From Polaromonas sp. (GTDB lineage: Bacteria > Pseudomonadota > Gammaproteobacteria > Burkholderiales > Burkholderiaceae_C), in the NCBI GenBank assembly GCA_013297865.1, contig JAAFIP010000018.1, positions 1 to 47,076 of the forward strand: 47,076 bases of DNA, written 5' to 3'. The notes beneath the pieces are model-generated. The model searched no databases. It worked only from the letters and a program-made list of their open reading frames with translations, and was not told where the DNA came from. This document shows, piece after piece, positions 35,096 through 45,500 of this stretch; position 1 is the stretch's first letter, and each line of letters starts with the position of its first letter. The position numbers and the translations under genes were made by a program.

Positions 35096-35539
35096 GGTGT
35101 TTTACTCCTCTGAAATGTGGTGGCTGGGGATGGGAGTGTAACCGGGGCGGGTCTGGGTTTTGTTACTTGCTGTCCGCATATTGAATGGCGGCCGAATTCT
35201 GGCGTCTTTTATGTACTTGTCTGTGAGGCGTGTGTTGGCTGGGCTCTTTTGGCTCTTTTGGGTTTTGTACTGCACGCACAGCGAGGTGTTTATCATCCGC
35301 CCTCATACTGGGGTACCAGAAATCGGTCGGCTGACAAACACCTCACTGTGCAGCGACCAGCTTAGCGCGCTACCGGTATTGAACACATAGACCTGCCGGA
35401 GACTACGGGTAGTGCGCTACCTTGTGTGAAGGCGGGATAGCGTGTGCACAATGCGCGATTTCTGGTACTCCAGTATGAGCGCGTTGGGCATACGCTATCT
35501 CGCCCGAAGCGACACTCGCAAGCAAAGCGGTATTGGTAT
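35096..35539. other. Gene-free gap with composite hairpin element copy 2
   Basis: The 444 bp between the LysE gene and rsmG hold the composite element (35276-35511). The stretch 35110-35275 shows no gene or clear signal. The leftward LysE gene starts at 35095 with AGGAG about 6 nt upstream. Confidence 0.7.
35276..35511 (+). repeat. Composite hairpin element A-B-A, copy 2 (236 bp)
   Basis: Hairpin A, reverse, has 20-bp arms at 35276-35295 and 35332-35351 around the 36-bp core. Hairpin B is decayed: arms AGCGCGCTACCGGTA (35364-35378) and TACGGGTAGTGCGCT (35404-35418) with two imperfect pairs. Hairpin A, forward, has 26-bp arms at 35431-35456 and 35479-35504 around a 22-nt loop that keeps GATTT, CTGG, TACT, CCAG, TATGA. 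CGAAGCG follows. Order, length and right end match copy 1. In the last hairpin the outer 7 bp of the core on each side are replaced by a different complementary pair, keeping the total at 74 nt. Confidence 0.85.
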
Positions 35540-36247
35540 TCAGACAGCAGAACCCCGCAACCGCATCCACACCAAACACCGCTCTGCCCCCAAACCCGGC
35601 ACTTCCAGTGGTTCCACGTGAAACACCTCTACATCCGCTGGCAAAGCAGCCAGCTCATCGGCAGGATGCTTACCCTTCATAGCCATCCAGACACCCGCGC
35701 CTGAGCCAGTCCCCGAATCAGAAACCGTCCCTTCGTCCCCCGCCCCCTGTTTCACGTGAAACCGCGTCAGATTCACAAAGTCCGGCAACGACGAAAAAGC
35801 CCGGCTGGTGACGATGTCGAACGGCTCGGCCTGCATTTCCTCCACCCGCGCATGCACACCGCGCAGATTGGGCAGCTTGAGCGTGAGGGCCGTGTTTTGG
35901 ATAAAGGCTGCTTTTTTGGCTACGGTGTCTACGCAGGTCACGTCCAGCTCGGGGCGCAGGATGGCCAGCACTGTGCCTGGTAGCCCTGCCCCGCTACCGA
36001 CGTCCAGCACCCGCGCTGGCTTGCCTTGGGTGTGCTGGACCAAGGGCGTGATCACGGCCAACGAGTCCAGCAGGTGGTGCGTCAGCATCTCGGCCGGGTC
36101 GCGCACGGCGGTGAGGTTGTAGACCTTGTTCCATTTCTGGATCAGGGCGATGTAGTCGAGCAGCTGGGTTTGCTGGGCGGCGCTGGCGCTCAGGCCCAGC
36201 TGGGTCAGGCCCTGGCTCAGGGCGTCGGCCAAAGTTGCGGTGGCCAT
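35540..36247 (-). CDS. rsmG: 16S rRNA (guanine(527)-N7)-methyltransferase RsmG
   Basis: RsmG (GidB) methylates G527 of 16S rRNA with SAM. The product has 235 residues from the ATG at 36247. Key motifs are IQKWNKVYNLTAVRDPAEMLTHHLLDSLAV, the SAM site ARVLDVGSGAGLPG and FDIVTSRAFSSLPDFV. The C-terminal part has a low-complexity insert (GAGDEGTVSDSGTGSGAG). Both flanks of that region contain parS-like sites translated as FHVK and FHVE. The start overlaps the upstream gene stop (TGATG). Longer upstream frame is a different gene's shadow. Confidence 0.95.
   Translation of the reverse strand: MATATLADALSQGLTQLGLSASAAQQTQLLDYIALIQKWNKVYNLTAVRDPAEMLTHHLLDSLAVITPLVQHTQGKPARVLDVGSGAGLPGTVLAILRPELDVTCVDTVAKKAAFIQNTALTLKLPNLRGVHARVEEMQAEPFDIVTSRAFSSLPDFVNLTRFHVKQGAGDEGTVSDSGTGSGAGVWMAMKGKHPADELAALPADVEVFHVEPLEVPGLGAERCLVWMRLRGSAV
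35611..35624. promoter_or_regulatory. parS-like site (one mismatch)
   Basis: GTTCCACGTGAAAC differs at one base from the palindrome GTTTCACGTGAAAC, the core of chromosomal parS. It lies near the 3' end of rsmG. Confidence 0.7.
35749..35762. promoter_or_regulatory. parS site
   Basis: Perfect palindrome GTTTCACGTGAAAC inside rsmG, encoding FHVK in the gene. ParB is encoded 2.8 kb away. Confidence 0.88.
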
Positions 36248-37068
36248 CAGTTGGGGTCCCAGCAGTTGCTTTTTTGGTCGTTGATGGCCACCCAATGGCG
36301 GGTGTTGGTGTTGGTCAGTCCCAGGCCGCGCTTGCCGATCAGGTTGCCTGCGCCGCTGGCATCGCCGAACTCGGCCATGCGCCAGCCAGTGCCCAGCTCT
36401 TTGGCGCAACGGGCGTCGGCCTCGGGGCGTGAGCCCAGCACGAAGCCAGCGACCGGGGTGGTGGCGCCCAGGCTGCCGCCCACCCAGTTGGCCGCCAGAC
36501 CGGCTGACTCTGCAGTCAACCCGGCTGATTCTGCGGTGCTGCCGTCTTTGAGAATGCACAGCACGGGCAGCGCGGTGCGGCAGGACATATCGCCCTGCTG
36601 TGGGTTGCACTGGCTGCTGCTGGGGTTGCCCATGTCTTTGGGTTCGCCGTTGCAGCTGCTGTACATCAGGTCGGGCTTGCTGGGCACGGGGGTGTGGCCC
36701 AGGGTCAGGGCGAAGCGGCCGGGGTTGAAGGCCAGTGGGGCTGCGGGCGCGGATGCTGGTGCGTTGGGGGCGGCGCTGGGGGCGCTGGCAGCGGCGGCCG
36801 GGTCGGGCACTGTGGCCGTTACGGTTGACGTTGTTGGGGTGATGGCGGCAGCGACCGTGGTCGTCACAACGGGGTTGCTGGCAGCTGCGCTGGCGCTGGC
36901 CTGGGCCGCAGAGCGCGAGGCCTTGGGCTTGTCTTTTTTCCACCAAAGGGGCACGGTCAACAGCGCGGCCAGTACGGCCAGCACAGCGAAGTCGCGTGGT
37001 TTGAGAAAGCCCCGCTGCCCTGCACGCAGGCGAAGGCCCTGGCTCACGCCTGTTGCTCTAGCCTTCAT
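36247..37068 (-). CDS. Membrane-anchored hypothetical protein between rsmG and mnmG
   Basis: I do not recognise a named family. The 273-residue product has a basic N-terminus, one hydrophobic segment ([17 protein letters not shown], about 28-44), a long Ala/Pro/Ser/Thr-rich linker (about 50-115), and a cysteine-containing domain ([26 protein letters not shown]). The end is [14 protein letters not shown]...[18 protein letters not shown] tandem duplication [14 protein letters not shown] is present near residues 178-191. The domain is probably periplasmic and disulfide-bonded. It overlaps mnmG by 4 bp and rsmG by 1 bp, so it is firmly in their operon. Confidence 0.8.
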   Translation of the reverse strand: MKARATGVSQGLRLRAGQRGFLKPRDFAVLAVLAALLTVPLWWKKDKPKASRSAAQASASAAASNPVVTTTVAAAITPTTSTVTATVPDPAAAASAPSAAPNAPASAPAAPLAFNPGRFALTLGHTPVPSKPDLMYSSCNGEPKDMGNPSSSQCNPQQGDMSCRTALPVLCILKDGSTAESAGLTAESAGLAANWVGGSLGATTPVAGFVLGSRPEADARCAKELGTGWRMAEFGDASGAGNLIGKRGLGLTNTNTRHWVAINDQKSNCWDPN

Positions 37069-39107
37069 GCGGCCTGCTTTTGCCCGTCGTTGGAGGCTGC
37101 CTTGACAAAGCCCTTGAACTTGCTTTTCTTCAGGTAGATCAGCAGCAGCGAGATGGTGGCCGGCGTGATGCCCGAGATGCGCGAGGCCATGCCCAGCGTT
37201 TCGGGCCGGTGCTTGCTGAGCTTCTGGCGTGCCTCGATACTCAGCGCGCCCACCTGTAGATAATCCAGCTCTGCGGGCAAGCGCATGTTTTCGTAATAGG
37301 CGGCGCGCTCCACCTCGTCCTTCTGGTTGCTGATGTACCCGGCGTATTTGATGGCAATTTCCACCTGCTCTACCACATCGGGCGTGGTTTCACGTGAAAC
37401 AGCCGCACTGGCAAAAGGCTTGGAGACGCTGCCGTCCTTGGTGCTGATCTGTAAACCCATCAGATCTTCGTAGTGCACATCGGGGCGGGCCAGCAGGTCG
37501 GCCAGGTTGTATTCGTGCTCGATGGCCTTGCCCAGCACGCGCTCGGCTTCGGCGGCAGGCAGGATTTGCGGGTTGACCCAGGTGGTTTTCAGGCGCTCGG
37601 TTTCACGTGAAACCGCGTCGCGTTTGCGGTTGAAGGCCTCCCAGCGCACATCGTCCACCAGGCCCAAGGCGCGGCCCTGCTCAGTCAGGCGCGCGTCGGC
37701 GTTGTCCTCGCGCAGCTGCAGGCGGAACTCGGCCCGGCTGGTGAACATGCGGTAAGGCTCGGTCACACCCTTGGTGATCAGGTCGTCGACCAATACGCCC
37801 AGATAGGCCTCGTCGCGGCGCGGCAGCCACATGGCTTCGGTAAAGCTGCTGCTGCCCGCAGCGGATCGGGCGGTGTTGCCCAGGTCCATGGTGCGGCACT
37901 GCAGCGCGGCATTGATACCCGCAAACAGGCCCTGGGCGGCGGCCTCTTCATAGCCCGTGGTGCCGTTGATCTGCCCAGCGAAAAACAGGCCACCGACGGC
38001 GCGGGTTTCAAAATTGGTCTTGAGCTCACGCGGGTCAAAATAGTCGTATTCGATGGCGTAGCCGGGGCGCAGAACATGGGCGTTTTCCAGGCCTTTGATG
38101 CTGCGGATCATGGCGTACTGGATGTCAAACGGCAGGCTGGTGGAGATGCCGTTGGGGTAAACCTCGTGGGTGTCCAGGCCCTCGGGCTCCAGAAACACCT
38201 GGTGGCTGGTCTTGTCGGCAAAGCGGTTGACCTTGTCTTCCACGCTGGGGCAATAGCGCGGGCCCACGCCCTCGATCTTGCCGGTGAACATGGGGCTGCG
38301 GTCAAAGCCGCTGCGGATGATCTCGTGGGTGCGCTCGTTGGTGTGGGTGATCCAGCAGGGCAACTGGCGCGGGTGCATGTCGGCGCGGCCCAGGTAGCTG
38401 AACACCGGCATGGGGGTCATGCTGCCGTCGGTCTGGCGCATGCCGTCGCCGGGCTGCTCCTGGCACTGGCTGTAGTCAATGCTGCGGCCATCCAGGCGGG
38501 CGGGCGTACCGGTTTTCAGGCGGCCTTGGGGCAGTTTGAGCTCTTTCAGCCGGGCAGACAGCGACACGGCCGGAGGGTCGCCTGCCCTGCCCGCCGCATA
38601 GTTGTTCAGGCCCACATGGATTTTGCCGTCCAGAAAGGTGCCTGCCGTCAGTACCACCGTGTGGCTGCGAAAACGCACGCCCACCTGGGTGATGGCACCT
38701 ACGACGCGGTCGCCTTCGACCATCAGGTCATCGACGGCCTGCTGAAACAGCCAAAGATTGGGCTGGTTTTCCAGGCGCTTGCGGATGGCGGCCTTGTACA
38801 GCACGCGGTCGGCCTGCGCCCGGGTGGCGCGCACGGCGGGGCCTTTGGAGCCGTTCAGAATGCGAAACTGGATGCCGCCCTCGTCGGTGGCAATCGCCAT
38901 CGCGCCGCCCAGGGCGTCCACCTCTTTGACCAGGTGGCCCTTGCCGATGCCGCCAATCGACGGGTTGCAGCTCATCTGCCCCAAGGTCTCGATGTTGTGG
39001 GTGAGCAACAGGGTTTTGCAGCCCATGCGCGCAGCCGCCAGCGCAGCCTCGGTGCCCGCATGGCCGCCGCCGACAACGATCACATCAAATATTTGGGGGT
39101 AGTCCAT
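37065..39107 (-). CDS. mnmG: tRNA uridine-5-carboxymethylaminomethyl(34) synthesis enzyme MnmG
   Basis: MnmG (GidA) is the FAD-dependent partner of MnmE in wobble-uridine modification. The product has 680 residues from the ATG at 39107 ([29 protein letters not shown]). The frame extends to 39218, but the internal start fits the family. Motifs include [15 protein letters not shown]-like [46 protein letters not shown] and the C-terminal helical domain ([17 protein letters not shown]). Two parS sites inside the gene are translated as VSRET. It heads the leftward mnmG-hypothetical-rsmG operon. Confidence 0.97.
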   Translation of the reverse strand: MDYPQIFDVIVVGGGHAGTEAALAAARMGCKTLLLTHNIETLGQMSCNPSIGGIGKGHLVKEVDALGGAMAIATDEGGIQFRILNGSKGPAVRATRAQADRVLYKAAIRKRLENQPNLWLFQQAVDDLMVEGDRVVGAITQVGVRFRSHTVVLTAGTFLDGKIHVGLNNYAAGRAGDPPAVSLSARLKELKLPQGRLKTGTPARLDGRSIDYSQCQEQPGDGMRQTDGSMTPMPVFSYLGRADMHPRQLPCWITHTNERTHEIIRSGFDRSPMFTGKIEGVGPRYCPSVEDKVNRFADKTSHQVFLEPEGLDTHEVYPNGISTSLPFDIQYAMIRSIKGLENAHVLRPGYAIEYDYFDPRELKTNFETRAVGGLFFAGQINGTTGYEEAAAQGLFAGINAALQCRTMDLGNTARSAAGSSSFTEAMWLPRRDEAYLGVLVDDLITKGVTEPYRMFTSRAEFRLQLREDNADARLTEQGRALGLVDDVRWEAFNRKRDAVSRETERLKTTWVNPQILPAAEAERVLGKAIEHEYNLADLLARPDVHYEDLMGLQISTKDGSVSKPFASAAVSRETTPDVVEQVEIAIKYAGYISNQKDEVERAAYYENMRLPAELDYLQVGALSIEARQKLSKHRPETLGMASRISGITPATISLLLIYLKKSKFKGFVKAASNDGQKQAA
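37387..37400. promoter_or_regulatory. parS site
   Basis: Perfect GTTTCACGTGAAAC inside mnmG, encoding VSRET on the gene strand. Confidence 0.9.
37600..37613. promoter_or_regulatory. parS site
   Basis: Perfect GTTTCACGTGAAAC inside mnmG, encoding VSRET on the gene strand, 213 bp from the previous site. Confidence 0.9.
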
Positions 39108-39523
39108 GGTGTAGGCCAGCAAAAGGTCACAGATAGCGCGCAGATTGCAACCATCTCTATGTAAACCCTCTATTGTCGCCGCAACCCGGCTTCCCTGCAC
39201 GCAAATAATTTGAAACAAGCGCCATGCCCTGCATTCGCAGGCGCCGTCAGCTACTGTATTCGTAGCAAGAAAGCGAGGAAATCTCGCGTCTGATCACTAC
39301 AGAATACCTAAGATTTATTTATATCTTTGCCTGGCCGTCGGTTCGTGAAGTAGTTAGCACGAATAAAAACGTAAAATATTGCTTTAGTATTAATAAATAC
39401 ACCATTTACGAATACATTACATGCGTTGAATAGCCATGAAGTAACCATCCGTTTAGCATCAGCAGAGCGGATAGTTTCTACTAACTTCGCACACGTCCAT
39501 TTTGAAAGAGCTCAGAGGTCTGC
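39108..39523. other. Divergent intergenic region between mnmG and the adhesin gene
   Basis: The 416-bp region is AT-rich between about 39290 and 39440 (contains AATAAAAACGTAAAATATTG), unlike the flanking genes. A short hairpin GCGAG/CTCGC lies at 39273-39287. Promoters for both genes are expected, but no hexamer pair is convincing. The adhesin ribosome site AGAGG is near 39514. The length and AT-richness are consistent with regulated expression of the adhesin. Confidence 0.55.
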
Positions 39524-42500
39524 ATGAAAAAAGTATGGAACACACGTTTTCAGCAACTGGGCCGCGTGCGAGTGGCTGAACAAGAGCCTGCTGCAGCCCC
39601 GCTGGCTGCTGTGCCCGCCGCTGCAAGAGCTGCCCTGCGCCCCCGCAAGCAATACGCGCCCCTGGAGGCGCGTATTTTGTTTGATGCCGCCGGTTTTGCA
39701 GCCGCAGACCATCAGATGGACGACACAGCCCACCAGCAGGCAGAGGCCCAGCGTGTAGCCAGTGAGCAGGCCCGACTGCTTGACCAGTCTGAGCACAGCG
39801 CACAGCGGTTTGCTGCACCTGTGGATGCGGTAGCCCAAGGAAACACGGTGGTCGTTATCGACTCGCGAGTAGCCAACTACCAGGAGCTGCTGCAAGGCGT
39901 GGACCCCCATGCGACGGTGCGCATCATCGGCGCTGACGAGGACGGCCTGCAGGTGATCAGCGAGCTGCTCGGCAGTACGGGCAATGTCAGCAGCCTGCAG
40001 ATCGTCAGCCATGGTCAGGCCGGAGCGATCCGCTTGGGCAGCAGCACGCTGGACAGCGTGGCGCTGAACAACGCCGACATCGCCGCCCAGCTGCAGGCCT
40101 GGCAAAACGGCATGACCACCAACGCCGATATTCTGATTCTGGGCTGCGATGTCGCCCAAGGCAGCAAAGGGCAGAGCTTTGTGCAGCGACTGGCTGACCT
40201 GACCCAGGCAGATATTTCAGCATCTACCGACGACACCGGCAGTGCCACCCAAGGGGGAAATTGGGTGCTGGAATTTAACGTAGGCGCGCGTGACAGTACC
40301 TACGCGTTTTCGCAGCAGGCCATGCAGACCTACAGTGAACTGATGGCCGCAGGCCCCACCACCACACTCAGCCTGCCGGACTCCACTTTGATTGGTGCCA
40401 CCAACCAGGCCGGGTCAGTGACCTTTGACAACACGGGCACCACCGTCGGTTATGCGCCCTATGTGGCGCTGGCTTTTGACAGCAATCGCAGCCCTGATCC
40501 AAGCACCAATGCCGCCGAGGGCATTACCTATGTGGCGGGCAGTGGCTCGTATCTGGGCACCCCGCTGGCGGACACGGCCGTGCTGACTTTTGATGCCAGC
40601 GGCAACGCGTCGACGCCTTCGGTAGTTGATCCTGCCACTGGCGCGCCGTTGGTGTTCACGGCAGCGTCGTTTGGCATGGGCGCTGGCGATACGCTGGTCA
40701 TTTACCAGCTGCCTTACGGCAGCTTCACGCCAGACAACCCGCCTGCGAAGATTGATTTCAAATACAACGTGGGGGCCAATGCAGACGCCTCCAACACGGT
40801 GACCCAAGGTGGCGAAGGCGCGCCAGCGCTGGGCATCGCAAGCAGGGGCCTGTTTCTGTTGGGCGAGACACCGTTGGCCGAGGCAGGTGATGCTGTTGTG
40901 CTGCAGGCGGCGGCCACCACCGCTGCAACCAATCCGATCTGGTATCGCACGGCCTACATCAACAGCTCCCGCGAGGCAGAGCAGGTGCCCGGTGCCAACG
41001 ACAAGCAGTACTTTATTGCCGAGCTGGAGATGGCACCAGGCCAAACCGTGCTCAGCAACAACGGTGTGATTGATCCCACCCGACCCGGCACCACGACCGA
41101 CCGCTACGTGTCGCGCCTGTCGATTCCCAACAACATCAATTTCGATCCGGCGGTGGATGTCACGCTGAACTACAACCCGACGGGCACTACGGCATCGCCG
41201 AACGACCCGGTGGTGCCCGGAGCGCAGATTTTCGTGGTGGACAAGGCCACGGGCATTCGCGCGGGCTTGCCTGGTGGGCCAGTGCGTGACCCTGTGCTGG
41301 GCACATGGTCCAGCGCAGGCGGTGTGGAGCTGGTAGCCATTGCGCCAGCAGGCACCAGCTTCACTGGTGGGGTGCTGGGCCTGGAGCTGAACTACTTTAT
41401 TCCCGACACCATCATTGATCCTGCAACGGGTAATGATGTGCCGCAGTTTTTTGACGCCAAGCATACCGGCAATGTGAAATTTGCCGATGGCGACGACCCC
41501 CAGAACGCGCCCTTCACTATCGATCCTCCACAAGTCAAGATTGAATACGAAACCATCCAGATCCAGAAAGTAGTGACGGGTGCCACGCCCAACGCGCTGG
41601 ACTCAGCCAACCCCAACGGCGTGCGCTCTGGCGATGTGCTGACCTACACGCTGACGGTACAGGTCGGTGACTTTTACGGTATCCGTGATGCGGTGATTAC
41701 CGACGCACTGCCAGACGGCGTGGAGTTCAACCCCGGTTCGATGCGGGTTGTCTCTGGCAATGTCAATGGACAGGCGATCAGCAACGTCGCTGTGACCCCT
41801 ACGGTATTCACAGGCACCACGGCCAACACCGCTACGGGGGTAGCTACCGTAGATATTCAAGCGGGTGAAATCGCTGAAGGCACCGTGGTGGACGTGGATG
41901 GCGCTGCGGGAGTGCAGGTGGGCGGCAATGGCAAGCAGGTGCTGCAGTTCAATCTGAGCAACGCCATCGCCGGGTCCACCGCAGGCAATGCAGGCGTCAC
42001 CGGGGCTCAGGCAGGTGACTTGCTGGGTGACGCATTTGGCACTGCTGCGGGGCAGGGGCTGACCACCATCACCATCACCTACACCGCCACCGTGCGTGAC
42101 ACCTACCGTGTGCCAGCCAACGCCAACAATTCGGCACCCAGCACGGGGGTGCAGGTGCTGGAGAATGACGTTCTCAGAAACGATGTGCGTGTCAGCGGAA
42201 CCCTGCTGCGCGACACGAACGCAAGCCCTACTGTGGCCAATATCGTCAGCACCGGAGTGATCAACGCGGACGAATCGACCGCCACTGTGACGGTCAAGGA
42301 CGGCAAGCTGGATCTGGAAGTGTTTGCGATCAATGGGGTGCTGGCCAGTGACGCGTCCATACCCAAAGACGCAGCAGGCCGCCCAGTCATTGCTGCGGGC
42401 GACAACGTCACTTACCGCTTGCGCTACAACCTGTCGCAGGGCGACTTCAACAACCTGCGGCTCGAAGGCTTCCTGCCAGACCCAATTTTCCAGGCGAACG

Positions 42501-45500
42501 ACCCCGATCAGGACGGTACACCCAGTGGCTACACCGGGGTGACACCTACGGCAGCCGGTGAACTGACCACGGGCGGAAGCCTGACCAGCAACTGGGCGCA
42601 AGCGGGCACCTATCTGCTGGGCCCCACGCACAACCAAAGCGACGTGACATTGGGCACGCCTGTGGTGAGCTCTACGGCGACCTCTGCGGGCAATAGCGTT
42701 GCCTTCAACATCAACACCTCATCATCGCGCCCCAGCAACCCTGCCAATGAGCGCGTGGATATTTTGTTTACCGTCAAAGCCAGCGACAAGCCTTATGCTG
42801 ACAATCTGCTCTTGACAGCGCAAGCCCGTGAGACGGCTGAGCGCTCAGTTAATGGCGGTGTGACAGAACCCACACCGCTGCCTGATGATGCCATCATCCA
42901 GATCGTGCGTGCCGAGCCGCGCCTGGTGGTCAGTCATGGCGTGATCGCCAGAGTGGGCGGCCAGGGTGGCGACATTCAGGGCAATACCGGTCTGGGCACA
43001 GTACCTGATGCGCTCACCAGCTCCGCGACAGCGCCGTTCTCTGGCACGCTGACATCGGCCAGCCAAATCAACGGCAATGTCACCAATGTGGATGCGGGTG
43101 ACACGCTGCGCATGGGCTTTGCCATTCAGAACACCGGCAGCTCGGGCGCGTTTGATGTCAAAACAACCGCTATCACGCCACCACCAGGTTACCGGTTTGT
43201 ATCGGACAACCCAGACGCTACGGCCGCCGCAAACAACTTCCAGGTGCGCCGTGGGGATGGCACTTTGCTGACGGCAGGCTCAGGGCCGGGCCAGTACACA
43301 GTGACATTCAACGCGGCAGGGCAAGCCATTGTGGAGCTGAATGACGGGGCGAACACAGCTGGCTTGGGCAAGGGGCGTACCAGCCAGGGCGCGCCAGTGA
43401 CCGATGGCTCCAACATTCTGGTCATCACCTACGATGTGGTGGCCGATAGCGATCCGGCCGCTGCAATCAGCGCGGTCGCCGCTGACAATGCGACCTCCAC
43501 GCTGGCTGTGGACAGCTATTCATCACGCAATGGGGGCACGGACTTCACCACCACGCTCAATGCGGCAACCAGCGGCCAGGTGCGTGACGATGCTTTCCTC
43601 GAAATCGCCCGTCCTCAGGTGGATATTCGCTGGCAAGGCGACAGCACCGACGCAGACACAACCGTGACGGCCGACGACAGCAACCAGGCGCATACGAATC
43701 TGGGCGATCTGGTCGTTGGTGAAAAAGGATTTTTCGACATCAAGGTCACGGTACCTGAAGGCGTGACCAACGGACTGTTTGCCGATATCAACCTGCCAGC
43801 AGGCCTGAGGCTGGACACCAGCTACAACGGCGGGATTGGCTATGAAATCATCTCCACTGCAACAGGCACTGGGGTCAATGGCCAAGGTCTGAATGGCCAG
43901 TTGGGCAGCGATTTTGTCGGCACAGGCACCAATGCTGCGAGTGCAGCCAATATCGCTGGCAACGGCGGCGCGCTGGGAGCGGCAGGCGTTGGCGCGCGTG
44001 TCAATCTGGGCACCATCACCAACGCAGCGGACAACAACGCTGGCAACAACAGCTTCATCGTGCGCGTGCGCGTGGTGGTGGACAACGCGCCAGTCAACCA
44101 GCAAGGCGTCACCAATACGTCTACATCGGATGCCGTGTTTACCGACACCGACGGCGCAACGGGCAACGGCGTTTCTGAGCAGCGCGATATTGCGGATACA
44201 AGCACGGCCAACGACCCGACTATCACGGTGGTGGAGCCCACAGTGACCACGGTGAAAACCGTAGCGATTGTGGACATTGACCCTGCACCGGGCGACCAGC
44301 CAGGCACCCAAGCGGACGAAAACGATATTGTTGAATACACCATCACCCTGACCAACACCAGTGGCGTAAAGGCATGGGATCTGTCGTTCAATGATGTGTT
44401 TCCTACCCAGCTGCTCAATGACGCTACGCTCAACATCACCAGTGTGTCGTCCACAGGCGCTTCGGTCAACGGCGCTGCCCCCAGCGCCATGACGGCAACC
44501 GACTTCACGCTCAATACCGGTACACGCGCCCTCACGCTCAATACTGCCAACACCTACGATCTGGACGCAGGCGGCACGATCGTGGTGAAGGTCCGCGGCA
44601 CGGTCAATGCGAGCGCTGCAGGCCTGACGAACTTTGGCAACGATGCAGAAACCCGCTGGACCAGCCTGGATCGCAGCAGTGCTGCGGCCATAGACAACAA
44701 CACCATAGGCAACACACCCTCGGGCGAACGTGGTGGGGCCAATGGCCTGTTGCAAGGCACAGGCGTGGATGTGGGCACGGGCCCGACATCGGGAACGGGC
44801 GCTGCCAACACGATCCAGGCGACCAGCACCAGCCTGAACGACTACCGCACGGCATCGCGTGCGCTGGTGCCTGTGGTAACCATCGATCCTGTGCTGTCCC
44901 ATATCGGTGGCCTGGCAGATACCAGTGCCAACCCAGCGGACACCCGGGCTACTCAGGAAGTTGCGGTAGGCGAGGTCACGCGCTTTCGTATGGTGGTGAA
45001 AGTGCCTGCAGGTCAGATCAACAATTTCAGCGTAGTGCCCACGCTGCCGACAGGGTATGAATACCTGGGCAATGCCACCGTAGCGCTGGTGTCCGACAGC
45101 GGCATGACATCTTCTGCACTCACGGGTGCTGGCCTTCAACAGGGCGATGGCACGGGCTCAGGCTCAGCGGCCATCTTTGGCAACATCCAGGGCGACTTGA
45201 GCTCGGCCACGTACACTGCGGCCGGGGCTGACCCACGGGCCGCAGGCACCAAGCCTGTCTTTGCCATCACCAACAGCGGCAGTACGGCTGCACCATCGTT
45301 CGACTTGGGCACTTTGACCAACGGTGACAACGACACGGACTCTGAATATGTGGTGATCGAATTCAACGCCGTGGTGAAGAACGATATCGCCAACCAGTCA
45401 GGTACCAGCCTGGGCCCAGTGGTGTTTGATGTGAGGGTGGGCGCCGCAACCGTGGCGACCAGCAATGTGGTTACCGATACCGTGGTAGAGCCGAACATCA

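Noticed and set aside
36248-36946. Upstream extension of the rsmG frame to a 468-codon product
   Set aside because: The extra part is Arg/Pro/Gln-rich and lies in another frame of the anchored hypothetical protein; the family start [10 protein letters not shown] at 36247 fits.
43523-45139. 538-codon minus-strand frame opposite the adhesin
   Set aside because: Low-complexity shadow composition, no ribosome site and no domain; the plus-strand frame is continuous over 7.5 kb with clear modules.
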